Of a stretch of 64,000 nt of DNA, positions 22,342-34,041 are shown in pieces (within the stretch, counting starts at the first letter, position 1; each line of letters begins with the position of its first letter). The stretch lies in assembly GCA_947396885.1 (NCBI GenBank), contig OX377201.1, forward strand, positions 68,546,983 through 68,610,982. The letters are read 5' to 3'. The notes under the pieces were generated by a model that saw only the letters and a list, made by a program, of their open reading frames with translations, was not told the DNA's origin and did not search any database. The position numbers and the translations under genes were made by a program. Source of the DNA: Heligmosomoides polygyrus polygyrus. Lineage: Eukaryota; Nematoda; Chromadorea; Rhabditida; Heligmosomidae.

Positions 22342-24170
22342 GGACCATAAACCGGATGAACACCTATGGTTTTTCGCGTGAGCGTCGACCAATTCCAATC
22401 TTGTCGCAGAGAGTGAGGGATGCGTTTTGCCCTATGGTGCGTAATGAATCTGTAACAACACCGCTTCTGCAGAGCGGGTTGTCGTGTACCGGCTAAGGCC
22501 TTTCAAGCGAAAGAGGTCACCCTCCAACCGGAATTGGAGGGGGAGCAGTTTCATAGTTTGCACAGATACTACCTTTTTTGTTTCAATGCTCGAGATGAGG
22601 GATGCGATTATTTTTATTATCATGGCAGCGCAACTTATCAACAAGCGATGTGGTGAAATATTTCACCGTATTGCTTGATAAGCTCACGCTATCGCTATCA
22701 ATTCTACGTTAAATTGCTGTAAGTCGTTGATGAATCTTGCCCCAGACTGATTGACTCCTTGGAGATAATCACTTACATTCCTGTATAGCGCTAAGGAAAA
22801 TGTCCGCAGCACTCCTGCTTCACCTAGGGTTGTGTGCAAAATCTATTGCAGCTCGTCAGGCCTAATCGAATATCTGACGTTTCCGTCCAGTCTTCGTGTA
22901 CCTACCTCTTCTGCATATAGTAGTATGCAAACTAGACAAAGCACTGCTTAAAATTGAGGGAATAGGGGCAGGATCCGAAAGTAGATCCCACCGACTTTCT
23001 TCGCTGAGCTGTCCTGGTCTACCGCCGAAAACTGGAGGACCTGGGTGGGAAGAAATAGCTTAGTAACCGAGCGCGCAAAGTAAGTATGCTCTCGAGATCA
23101 AAGTGAACAATTTCCAAATCAATCTTCGACATTGGCCACTAATTTTGAGGGAACATATGGGAAAAATTATATACGAGAGCCTGGTGTAGTCAAAAACTTT
23201 GGAGGGGGGGGGGGAGAGGGATTTGATTTTCAGGGTAAGTGCTACGCCTCCGGTCAGCTAGTTTTTCGGGAGCGCCAACCCCGGGAGGCAGCCCCTCCAA
23301 AACCTCTGGCAACCTTCCCACTCGTTAAAGATTTGGCCGTCCTTAACGTTTGATATGGGCCAGAAACAAACTCAAACACACGTCACAATCAGGTACCGCA
23401 ATTTCGTAAGTGCAAGGTAAATGCCAGGTATAGCATAGAAAATTTTGGTACACCCACCACTACCACTCCATGTAATATGATATCTTCAGTGTGTAAGCTG
23501 ATAGACAACGATAATTTAGTAAAATGCCATACCACAGATTATACAATCTCTACATATAAAATTAATTTAGCTGTTTGTCGTGTAATGTGGTATATTGTTT
23601 TACTTGCGACACTTGTGGTAAACAACATGTGGTATTACTACAAGAAAACTCAAATTTACAATCAAATATCATATAAATAATATCCTTAAAGGCAAAAACG
23701 GGAAGATTTTTCTACAATGACTTTAGTAATGATTGTCAAAGCAGATCTTTTCGCGAAACAGTTTTAGACAATTTGAAGAAAATTTGGAGAAAACACTGGT
23801 GAACCATACTCAACAATGGGGAGAATGTATGACTTGTAAGCCCTAAGGAGCGTTTTCTGATCTACTATAGAGAGAGCTTTAGTGAATCAGGAAATAATAT
23901 CTAGAACTAGGGGCAGCTCAGAAAAAAATATGTTACGGTGTACCGAAAACGAATACCAAGATCATGTAGTTTCACGTGCAGAGCTGGTTCCAGCTTCATC
24001 TCGCTAAACTCCTGTATCCCTCAATCGTCGGCACATTACAAGCTGTTCAGGCACATGGGTAGAAGCAAGCTTTTGCATTTCTAGATTTTACAGTTGTTCT
24101 TCCTGTATTGGTGCTTTGTATTGTACTACATCCTATATCAAGTATGCCTTAGGGCCTCTACAGAGTCTCG
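22342..24170. other. no recognisable gene; half of a foldback MITE
   Basis: At 22620-22745 one arm of the GATAAGC..GTTGATGAATC foldback family is present (AAATTGCTGTAAGTCGTTGATG). A run of nine or more G lies near 23203. Nothing else is recognised to 24170. Confidence 0.4.
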
Positions 24171-24360
24171 CGGCAGCACCCCGAGAACCCTTTCATATCG
24201 CTCCCGCCGCAGTGTTACCCACGCTGTCCCTGTGGTGAACGCCGCGGCGCGGACGAGTTGTCGCGGAGCCGCCGCACGCAAAGGCCCCCGAGGGTTGCCG
24301 CAGTTCACGGCGGCTCTCACCCGCAGCGCCAGGAGCTGCAGGTGAGACCCGCCAGGAGCG
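24170..24360. other. GC- and CpG-rich patch
   Basis: This patch is much richer in CG dinucleotides than its surroundings, and both strands are open in several frames as expected from such composition. It ends at the TAA target of a PIF-like MITE. A similar GC-rich patch with GCGGGTGCCGC and GGCGGGTCC repeats lies at 25110-25230. Function unknown. Confidence 0.35.
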
Positions 24361-24363
24361 TAA

Positions 24364-24497
24364 GGCCCCGTTTATACTTCGTCGCGGCGCGATGCGATGG
24401 CCACGCAATGAGGCCAAACTGATCGATCGCGTCGCACAATCAATATGGCCACTATACGTGGCGTCGCGTCATGCCGCGACGAAGTATAAACGGGGCC
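24364..24497. mobile_element. PIF/Harbinger-like MITE
   Basis: Termini GGCCCCGTTTATACTTCGTC and the exact inverse at the right flank a 134-bp element. Both sides carry TAA (24361-24363, 24498-24500). A 3-bp TWA duplication with a GGCC-starting terminus is characteristic of PIF/Harbinger elements. Non-coding. Confidence 0.8.
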
Positions 24498-24500
24498 TAA

Positions 24501-25400
24501 CAGATGGGCGTCGATTGTAGTTCATCTATTTGTAAACATTTTTATCGAATCTACATGCTAGGAATATAATAGGTTGGTGCATAATTTCTGTCCATAAAGG
24601 AGCTTGGCAACCGAAAATATAATATATACTGTTAGTGTTGACAAATGGTAATGCGTATGCAATCCTGCACTCAAAACCTAATGCAAAAAAACCTTAGCAC
24701 GATATTAGGCAGCCTTAATTGCACTGCAAATCTTCGTGGCCTTCCTACAAGTTAGCTACAAGTTAGCCGTGTGAGGTTTAGGGAAAACCCTTGCACAGAT
24801 TTGCAACAACAAAGCAGTCCGTTCTTTTTAGAATGAGCTATAACTGCGTCGGACAGACCTCTCCGACTCAACAAGAGGGAAGCTACCTCATTATCTTCGA
24901 GCTGCTTGTGTCAACCGAAGAACTTTTAGTGAAGGTAGAACGACAAAAGTGGGAGCAAGCGCAAAATGGTACACAACTGTTGAGTTATAAGAAGTGCTCT
25001 ATTAGATTTCGAGGCTTACATTCAAAAACTCCTAACTTAGCTTAGAAAACGCTTTTTCACGAAACAAAAAGCGTTTTGCTTACTACATATCATAAATTAT
25101 TGGAGGTCACAGCTACCGGCAAAAGTACGCTGTATTGCGTACAGTAACCCTGCGGGTGCCGCACCACCCGCCGTTGTCCTGGCGGGTCCGCAGCACCCGC
25201 AAGACTCTGCTGCCGGCCTTATGCATCGTACAGAAATAAATAAAAGATAAATAAATAAATAAAGAGTTTTATAATTTTTTTGGAGAAAGGGAAGAATATT
25301 AGGCTGTCGCAAAAGTAATCTCCGTTTCAAGGTATGTCTAGATAAATAAGCCTTTTACACAAATCATCCCATCTAAGAGAAAGCCACATATACCGTTCGG
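24501..25400. other. isolated mariner-like ends, otherwise unassigned
   Basis: Two lone mariner-type termini occur, ATAGGTTGGTGCATAATTTC at 24574 and TTAGGCTGTCGCAAAAGTAA at about 25300. Neither has a partner or a transposase. An inverted AAACGCTTTTT/AAAAAGCGTTT hairpin lies near 25035-25075. Confidence 0.4.
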
Positions 25401-25415
25401 TAGGTTTTTTCCTGC

Positions 25416-28400
25416 TTCTTCTTCTTCTTCTCCTTCTTCTTCTTCTTCTTCTTCTTCTTCAGCGTTTGTCCCGCTTCGTCGCGAGATCCGCTCTTCTGGT
25501 GTTACGACGCCACCTTTCCCGATCCTGCGCTTGATCAGGGTTGGACACCAGCTATTTTCATGTCCGTGTGTAACGTATCGGACCAATGCTGCTTCAGGCG
25601 TCCTCTAGGCCGCTTTCCAGATACTACCAAATCAAAGCCTATCTTGCGGATGCTGTCTTCTTTCACACGCAGAACGTGGTCGTACCATCGCAAGCGAGCT
25701 TCGCGCATCTTGTCCGCTATCGGCGCGACACCGAACTTCTGCCGAATAGCTTCATTTCTGATGTGGTCCATGCGGGTGACTCCAGCCGACCAGCGCAGCA
25801 TCTTCGTCTCCATGACGCTGAGGCGCGTTTTAACTTCCTTAGTCGCAGGCCAACACTCAGCGCCGAACATTGCAATCGGCAGCACGACTGTTCTGTAGAT
25901 CTTCGACTTCAGGTGCTCTGGTATCTTCCTATCGCAGAGCACACCAGTCAGCGAACGCCAAGCTTGGACCAAGCTGTACTCACGCGTGAGTTCACTTCAA
26001 CCATCAGACCACCGTCAGACGCTATTGCTGATCCCAGGTATTTAAACACAGAAGTGCGTGCAAGCTCAGTGCCGTAAATCTTAATGGGGATTCGTTTACG
26101 TCAGTCGTTAGGTACTCGGACTTCTTGAGTCCGAACATCGCCAGGCGGTCGCACCAAGCCTGCACCTGCCGCTCGAGATCATCTTTATCTTCGCAAGCGA
26201 GCATCACGTCATCAGCATAGAGCAATGTCTATGGGACAGGCTTCTGAAGATCTCTCGTAATGGCAACAAAGAGGAGCGGAGAAAGCGCAGAACCTTGGTA
26301 CACCCCAACAGAGATGGGAGACTCCATTGAGGTTCCAGCTGCTGCTTGCACTCTACTCTTTGGGCAAGAGTAGAGCATCCGCACCCACTCTATGAGCTCC
26401 TCAGGTACGTTGTGTTGTCGCAAGGCGTACCATATAACCTCGCGCGGTACGCGGTCGAAGGCCTTCTCCAAGTCGAGAAAGGCTATATGCACCGGCTTCT
26501 GTTTCTCGCGATGCTGCTCCATCAGGAGGCGGGCGGCGTGCATAGCATCAATGGTCCCACAACCAGACACAAAACCGCACTGGTTGTCGGAGAGCTTGAC
26601 GATGTCCCGAATTCGTCCATCGACAATTCGCTCGAAGATCTTCATGCTGTGCGAAAGCAAGCGAATCGGCGGTAATTGAAGCAGTCTGCAGAACTGCCCT
26701 TCTTCTTCCAAATCGGAATCGTCGACTGTTGTACCAACACTCCGGTACTTTCTTCTCCTTTACTACCTGGTTGAAGAACTCAGCCAACCACTCAGCAGGA
26801 TACCAGAGCTTCGACTTCCAAACATCGACTGCCAGATCATCCGGCCCTGTCGCCTTACCGGGCCTCATCTTCCTCAGAGCCACTTCTGTCTCCTCCACGG
26901 TGATCTTCTGAACGGGGCCGTGAATAGAAGCCACAGGAGGGATGACCGGATGAGGAAATTCCATAGTGGAAATTTCCTCAAAGTAGTCACGCCATCGCTT
27001 CAGAGCCTTTTTGCGGTCTGTCAGAAGATGGCCGCTCTCATCATTGATGCGAACGATCGCTCACCATCGCGCGACTCGTGCTTTCGGTAGACATCACGAT
27101 AATGAGTGGCCTTCGCAACTGCCACGGCTTTCTTTGCAGCCTTCTTCGCCTTCTGATACTCCTGCCAGTTGTCGGCTGTCCGGTCGCCGAGAAACACATG
27201 ATGCAGCAACTTCTTCCCTCGAACCTTCGTTTTAACATCGTCTGCCCACAGCCATGTCTGCTTGTCGACTTTGCGTCGTCCAGTCTTCGTAGTGCCGAAT
27301 TCCAATCTTGCAGCTTGGCGTATCGCGTCGGTTGCTCTCTTCCAAGTTTCATATACAGTCGTGACTGTCGGCAACCGTACGCGAGAAGTCACAGCTGCTT
27401 CCTTCTCTTTCATTCGTCACCACTTGATTCTAGCTGCACCGCATCGCTCGATCTGCTTCAGCCTCGGAGGGGCGATCTTTAGGGTGCAGATCAGCGGTCA
27501 ATGCTGTGGGGCGACCGTCTCATACGGCACGATCTTCGCGTCTGTGACAATGCTCCTGTCACGGATCTTCACAAACACAAAGTCTATCTGAGACTTGGAG
27601 CTCCCACTATAATATGAGATGCGGTGGGAGTCGCGTTTTTGGAAGACGGTGTTCACAATGGCTATGCGATTCCGCATACTCAAGAATACGCTCACCATCG
27701 AGGTTACGAGACCCGTATCCGAAACCACTATGACAGCTGTTCCCGTCCTTCGCAGCATCTACGTGCCCATTAAGGTCATCAGCGACTATGATGACATCTT
27801 TCGACGGTACCTCCGCTGTCTTCTCATCAAGCAGGTTCCAAAGCTCATAACTGGCTTGATCTGAACAGCCAGTCTGCGGAGCATACGCAGCGAAGAAGTG
27901 GAAAAGTCGTTCCTTAGCTGCGACAACGATCTTCATCAATCGATCGTCCAAACGCTCGACACTTACAATCGAGTCACGAAATCGTTTGGAGATGATCATA
28001 CCAACACCGCTGGTGGTCATGGGACTTCCACATAGAACGGCCTTGAAGCCACGTGCTACGTCCCTTGACTTGCTGCAGGACCACCTCGTCTCCTGCACCG
28101 CACAGAAATCAACTCTTCTACGCTCCAGTGCTTCAACCAACTCGCACGAGCGGCCCGTCAACGTACCCACATTCAGCGTTGCCACGCGGGTTACGGGACT
28201 TTCGGACTAGCTCAGTTGCCCCCGATGTCATCCTCGCATGAGGGACCCCCGCATAATTTTCACACTCGCCGGGCTTTGCGAGTGCGCGTCGGCTCCCGTG
28301 GACGCCGCACTATCTCGAGAAACTTGAACTGTCATACACCATGCGATGTGACATGGGTCTTCGTAGGCCGGCCTATCACAAGGGCCTATCGCCTGCATTC

Positions 28401-28476
28401 GAATGTCCGTGGATAGCTTTGCTCGCAGAGCGAGCCGTTTCCAGTGGCACCACGTGGAGGAACGGACATCGCCACC
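25416..28476 (-). mobile_element. RTE-clade LINE, full length, copy 2
   Basis: On the minus strand it starts GGTGGCGATGTCCGTTCC and ends in a GAA-rich tail (25416-25460 read in reverse). A 15-bp target-site duplication, TAGGTTTTTTCCTGC, flanks it exactly (25401-25415 and 28477-28491). It is the same family as 5990-9108, and its identical duplication suggests a younger insertion. Confidence 0.88.
25535..28185 (-). pseudogene. RTE endonuclease-reverse transcriptase (a few disablements)
   Basis: The endonuclease (27607-28185) starts MATLNVGTLTGRSCELVEAL and has VQETRW, FFAAYAPQTG and a VADDLNGHVD block. A linker and RT onset follow (26548-27413, GKATGPDDLAVDVWKS). The RT core is 26229-26711 (QCGFVSGCG, AFLDLEKAFDRVPREV, YQGSALSPLLF), and YADDVMLACEDKDDLE is at 26022-26225. 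The C terminus (25535-25972) carries ARLRWYDHVLRV. Frameshifts near 27020, 26680, 26228 and 26000 break the single ORF, but each block is well kept. Confidence 0.87.
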
Positions 28477-28491
28477 TAGGTTTTTTCCTGC

Positions 28492-28755
28492 TCTTTCAAA
28501 TAATTAATGTAGATTTCGCTCTAATATTTCTAGCCGACTTTATCCATAGCCCCGTAAAATCATGAACCGATGCGACTATCGTGTCATCATGCTTTACGAA
28601 TTTAAATTTGGACATTCCGCGGCAACTACATCCGTAACCAGGAGACCAGATCCCAATGTAGTTCGGCTTCTGTATAGAAGCGGGATGATTTGGATCCGCT
28701 TTCAAAAGAAGCTTCATAGAGTCGACTTTAACCAGTTTTGATGAATTTTTACTCG
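28492..28755. other. flank of the RTE, unassigned
   Basis: No motif is recognised. An open frame on the minus strand (28496-28717) has no family resemblance that can be supported. Confidence 0.35.
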
Positions 28756-29855
28756 CCAGGGAAGGGCCTCAGGCGTAGGTGTGAACGGGGGAAATGGATA
28801 ATACTGTGAGAATCTCCACTTTTCATGCAGTAGAAAAACATGCTTCGTTCAGTCCCTGAACCAGAACAGCTACGGGTCCTCGAAGGTGAGGTACACTATC
28901 GCATCGTCAGTACGTGCCTACGTGCAGACGTGTGCGCGCGCTGACGTATGGGAAGTGGCGAAAGGGTGTGCGGCGAGCAAGTCGGTGGCTCAGCAGGGTG
29001 CCATGCTGCTTCACAGGTGCTAGCCCAGATGTTCGACTTCAGTGCTGCGCACTAATTTTCCATTTTTTCATGACCGCTGCCTCCTTTACCAATTTGCTTC
29101 CTACACATCTCCAACACATTTATTTCATGACAAATTGTCATGAAAAATAAGACTTTACTTTGAGCTGTGCTTCACTCACATCTCTCACTTTTTGTCTTAT
29201 GCAAGGTACTGTGTTTTTCAGCAAATGCTAAAGAGTGACCTCACAGCAGGTACGGATGATTGGGCTGCCGAGGTCATAATCACCGATTTCGCCCAAACTT
29301 GTCAGAGGAGGTTGTTTGGAGTGCTGATCACGAATCGTTTTTGGTTTTACGCTGGAGTACGGAAAGTTACAGTAGGTAACTAATGGTAAGGACATGATCA
29401 CCGTTTTCGTCGAAACTTTGTCCATAGGGCTTATCTGTGTTGCTGATCACGAATCTGACCCTTTTGACAATTTAGAGTGAAATAAATGCGTAGGAGATGT
29501 GTAGGAAGCAAATTGATGTAGGAGGCAGTGGTCATAAAAAATGCAAAAATAGTGCATAGCACGGGAGCCGAACATCTGGCCTAGCACCTGTGAGGTAGCG
29601 TCACACCCTGCTGAACCACCGATTTGCTCACCGCACCGCCTTTCGCCACTTCCCATACGACAGCACGCGCACGTATGCACGCGGGCACGCGCTGACGGTG
29701 TGTTACTGCACCTCACCTTCGAGGTTCCGTAGCTCTTTTGGTTCAAGAATTCAGCAAAAACGAAACATGTCTTTCCACTATATGAAGAATGGAGATCCTC
29801 GCAGTAGTATTAACCATTTTCCCCGTTCAGACCTACGCCTGAGACCCTTCCCTGG
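28756..29855. repeat. foldback element with a tRNA-like core in each arm
   Basis: The ends are CCAGGGAAGGG..CTCAGGCGTAG and its inverse, with arms about 28756-29135 and 29465-29855. The left arm has TGGCTCAGCAGG (28986-28997), a canonical A box, and TGTTCGACTTC (29030-29040), a B box. The right arm has the same pair on the minus strand (A near 29606-29618, B near 29564-29574). Two GCTGATCACGAATC motifs lie between the arms. No transposase is present. The terminal CCAGGGAA is shared with 11809-13097. Confidence 0.7.
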
Positions 29856-30296
29856 TTAGTTGGTTTTGATGCATTATCACTTCCGAGAGAGGAGTTGAAG
29901 TTGAAAACTGAAATGCAGTTGTACTTTTGACACCTTTTCACTTCGAAAACAGAGCCGCTTCCAAAAGAAGCTAGAATACGCTGCGGCTGGTTTTCTTTTA
30001 TCGCTCAGTATGTGGAAACCAACCTGATAAAACACATCTGGGATTATAAGCGGTAAGGGTTATGGCAGGTCTTGACGGCCGTTAATTTTAAATGACGGTT
30101 AGAGGGGTTGCGAAAGGCGAGATGTGTTATTACCTCAATGTTTCGTATAAGACTGCTCACTGGGCGTGAATCATCATCATTATCATTATCATTACTATAT
30201 ATAATCGAGAGAGGCATGAATCACTGTCCGACGACATGTTGGCACTCTTATGTGAAGCCGACCTGCACTTTTCCGCGAAGCCGGGCGGGCTAAAGC
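29856..30296. other. unassigned; ATC/ATT microsatellite
   Basis: A short ATCATTATC run lies at 30170-30190. Nothing else is recognised. Confidence 0.4.
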
Positions 30297-30540
30297 TGGC
30301 TGCGTCCGCTGCGTCGAAGCCCACCGCGTCGGCTGCGTCCGCTGGGCTGGGCTGCGTCCGCTGGGCTGAAGCCCACCGCGTCCGCTGCGCTGAAGTTCAC
30401 CGCGTCTGCTGCATCGAGGCCCACCGCCTCTGCTGCGTCGAAGCCCACATCGTCGGCTGCGTCCGCTGCGCTGAAGCCCACTGCGTCCGCGGCGCTGAAG
30501 CCCACTGTTTCACTTGCGTACGCCGCGCTGAAGCCTACCG
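30297..30540. repeat. GC-rich tandem minisatellite
   Basis: Degenerate units of roughly 24-27 bp, typified by GCTGCGTCCGCTGCGCTGAA and GCCCACCGCGTC, repeat about nine times. Both strands are open and give alanine-rich repeats (minus-strand period GFSAADAAD-like). This is the expected by-product of a codon-multiple repeat and not evidence of a gene. Confidence 0.65.
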
Positions 30541-32334
30541 CGCCCTGTACGGGTTCCCTCTCCTTTACCCTTCATTTTTCGCTTCATTTTCGCATCCGAG
30601 TCTTACCGCATTTTCCTCTGCATTTCAGTATATTCAGGGCAATCAACACCGATCGAAGTTATTGATCTCTTGAGCGGTGCTATGGTTTCCTTTCAAGCCT
30701 AATCGATCGGGGTGGGAGATGTGGGATTGTGTTAGCCGAATTAAGCGCCTCACAGCAGGGTAAATGCTTCGATCAGGCAGTCAATATCACCGATCTTTTG
30801 AACGGGCTATCAGTTTTCTCCGACGGATAGTAGTTGCCTTACTGTGTTGACCGAAGGGGCGCCCCACAGCCGAGTGAGCTTCAGTTAGCAAACAATTTCG
30901 ATCTTTTGAGCGGAGCTATGGTTTCTTCTCAGACTTAGCCGATGGTAGTTCAGTATTTACGGTGGCAAAGAAAGGGCTTCATAGCAGAGTTTTCTCGCAC
31001 TGGGTTACTATGCTTTTCTAACTGTGTAGGTTCTCCGATTTTCAGCAGCGGACTAGGACAACCCAGCGAAGAAAGTTTTCGGAAGCTGAGCTGGGTTCCG
31101 GTTCGTATTCGACCACGTCATGGGTCTCAATTTTCAGCAGTGGTTCAACCAGTTTTCTTTGTATGAACAAGAGGATAGTATCTTTGTCCAAATTCACCTT
31201 TTCTGAATATCATCACTTCTCGTGGCTTAAAGCAGGGCGACAGGGCAGAAGTGTCAGACCTTCATTGAGCCTTGACGAGCTGCAATAGGTTATGAACACA
31301 GCCTTAGACGAAGCAGGAGTGCTGAAGGTCATTCTCCTGAGTGCTATACAAGGATGTGTGCGGTACTCAGCAAGGCATTAATCAACCTGTAGTAGGCGCA
31401 CGAACACGCGTTTCAACGTGTTCGACTTCGACACTAGGGATGCTTCCTTACCCAGCGTTGGTTGCCGGCGAAGCCGGCAACTGACGCTGCGGGGACAGAC
31501 ATAACTTCGACGCCGCGCGAACCCCTGGCGTCGCGCACGGTGTGCGACGAAATTGGACGAGTTGACGCAATCCGATGCGGCCGACGGCTAGAAACGCTTC
31601 CTATAGGGACATGCGGCAACCTTACCTTATTTCAACGTTTCTTGAAGATGGTATATGAATGTGGTTTCAATGGGACGATCAGTGAAAGTTTATACAGGAA
31701 TCCTGGTCAGTGGATGGCTTCTAGCGTTAGTATTTGCCAACTACAACTTCTTCGGTCAATTTTCACCCGTGATTATGGTTATACTACAGAAAAAGGTCAC
31801 TATCACCCATTCTCGGATTAATTGTCCTACTGTTGCCTACCACATTCTGTGGGATCTTAAGTTCCTAGCCAGAAATCTGGTCTGGGAGCTTAAACACTGA
31901 GAACATTTTGTGCGTCACCGAGCGCACGTCCGCGTTTCAGCGCCGCGATGTCGCGTTGGAGTTAGGTCCTGGAGCCCTGACGCTGGGTTAGCAAACGTCC
32001 GTAGCTAGGTTTCGGTTACGTTCGTTACGTGGCCCGCCATACCAAAAGCCGGCAAGCCTGGCGTTGCCCGCACGTCCAATGTCAGACGCGGACGAAGCCG
32101 GCGTCTATTTGCCTAAATTTGAAATTTGCAACCTTTACAACGAGTTCGAACGAACTGTTCGCGACAATGCCATAACTGGCCAAACCGAGAAGAACTTCAT
32201 GGATTGAATGATACAATTTATCCCAGTGTGGGTGGTCTTATCCGCATATTAGCGAAACGAAAGTCAGACATCAAGCGAGGCGGATAAGTGCGAAGCTCAC
32301 GGTACAGGTTGGGTCAGGGCACTTGTCATCAATA
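30541..32334. repeat. unassigned, with GC-rich repeat family E (31440-32110)
   Basis: 31500-31590 shares CTGGCGTCGCGCACGGTG and GCGACGAAATTGGACGAGTT with 52315-52365. 31915-31985 shares GCGTTTCAG.GCGCGA and GTCGCGTTGGAGTTA with 52990-53065. The two places therefore hold copies of one ~0.7-0.8-kb repeat. No protein motif is seen in 30541-31440. Confidence 0.45.
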
Positions 32335-33440
32335 CAGAGTGTGTCTGAGAAAATGTACACACGGTTTGAAAGTGATAACCTCGCGTACAGTGAAAGTACT
32401 CAAGAGGTTAAAAGCAAGAACGACTGCTTTAAAAAAAGAAATCTTCTGAGATATGAATGGTGTGGATTGCGCCAAGCACTCGTCTGAATTCTTCCATTTT
32501 GCACTCGATTGATTGTGTTTCACTTAAATGCTTGTTGTAATTCCTCCTTAAAGGGTCCGTGTTGATTAATTTGTGCCTTTTCAAAGTATTAGATTGATAG
32601 AAAAGTCTTGCAGCACATTACGCTACTGAACCCTTATATTTCAGACTCGATTGATAGTACAAAGGCTGAATGCTTGTTACATCCTTTTTACTACTTGGCC
32701 ACATTAGCCTGTGCTGTGCTTCTTTTAACGTTTAAAACTTGACAATCACGTGAAGGACACGTGACATGTGACTTATTTATTCCAAAATTTATCGTTCTCG
32801 CTATCGCTCTAATAACGCTTTGCACTATGTGAGCCCACAACAAGAGTCATGAACGGCTCTAGGCTTCCATTCGAGGAGAAGAAGTTTATCCTGAAGTGTT
32901 CCTGGAAAACCGAAAGCATCGACGGAGTGCAGAGACGATTTAGCGGCTACTCCAAAGTACTACACACTCGTGTGACCCGTACACAAACAATCGAGTCTGA
33001 AATTAAAGGTTTCTGGCAGGGCATTGCGCACTTTTGACTATTTGCACGCAACAAAAATCCGGTTAGCCTGTGCTTTAGTATGAGCTTCAAACAGCTCCAA
33101 AAGCTTCACTAGAAGCAATGTTAAAGCCTTTAAATTAGTACCTGCATTTTTTGGATACCATGCATTTTTCGCAAGCCATAGTGCGTTTTAAAGTTTTAAA
33201 CATGGTCCAAAGAAGCCCATAACAAACAACACGGCCTCCTTAAGTATTCAAGTGAAACACAATCAATCGAAGGTAAAATGCAAGAATTCAGATGAGTACA
33301 TTGCGCAATCCACATCGCTCATATGTCAGAAAATTTCCGTTTTCCTAAGCTTTCATATGAGTGCTTAACTTCTCCAGTATCCTTTCCTTGAGCAACGTTA
33401 GCACCTTTCAAACAGTGCATACATTTTTTGAGACATCCTG
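32335..33440 (+). mobile_element. Tc1/mariner-superfamily element, CAGGGTGTC-type ends
   Basis: Termini CAGAGTGTGTCTGAGAAAAT and the inverse of CAGGATGTCTCAAAAAATGT are flanked by TA (32333-32334, 33441-33442). At 1.1 kb it is reduced. One transposase-like helix-turn-helix fragment remains. A second copy starts at 33791. Confidence 0.7.
32849..33037 (+). pseudogene. transposase helix-turn-helix fragment
   Basis: The peptide has FEEKKFILKCSWKTESIDGV followed by a QRRF block, matching the pattern of the N-terminal helix-turn-helix of insect/nematode transposases (F.EE..FI...W.T.S...VQRRF). The catalytic domain is absent. It lies in the middle of the CAGGGTGTC element in the plus orientation. 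Confidence 0.5.
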
Positions 33441-33489
33441 TATTTGCTTTGATGAAATGACCTTCTTTCCCAAAACCCTAGTTGCGCCC

Positions 33490-33650
33490 GAATGAATATT
33501 TGAATATTCGATTTCGATTACATTCGAATTCGAATATTCGAATATTCATTCGGGCGAATTCGAATGCTCGAGAAAACACGATTTTCGATAGTTATTTGAA
33601 TTCGAATGCTCGAAAGTCGTCGCTATTCGAATATATTAGGTTATATTCGA
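33490..33650. repeat. ATTCGAAT-rich palindromic tract
   Basis: Clustered GAATATTCGAAT units on both strands, as in 16975-17105 and 54530-54620. No coding potential. Confidence 0.6.
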
Positions 33651-34041
33651 AATTTCTGGGAGAGCACAACTATACACCCAACCCGATCGGTTAGGTCGGG
33701 GAGAAAACCGATAGCGCCGGCAATATCGATGGATATTTAATGTCTGAGCGACCCTCACCACTACAACGATAAATAATATCGATCGATATACAGGGTGTCT
33801 CAAAAAATGTATGCACTGTTTGAAAGGTGATAACTTCGTTCACAGTAAAGGTGCTGAGGAAGTTAAGGGCTCATATGAAATCATAAGAAAATAGAAGCTT
33901 TCTGACATATGAGAGGCAATAGAGTGCGCCATGCATTCGTCTGAAATTTTCCATTTTACACTCGATTGATTGTGTTTCGTTTGAATACATGTTATAATTT
34001 CTTCACAAAGTGGCCGCTTCGACTGATTTGTGCTTATTTTA

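Noticed and set aside
24094..24417. CpG-rich open frames on both strands as an exon
   Set aside because: Open on several frames because of base composition. No motif and no clear splice borders.
27607..28185. Long endonuclease-like frame as a host DNA-repair gene
   Set aside because: It is the APE domain of an RTE LINE, inside a target-site duplication and followed by RT sequence.
30236..30673. 145-codon alanine/cysteine-rich frame and its antisense partner
   Set aside because: Both are open only because the underlying minisatellite has a unit length divisible by three. No other coding evidence.
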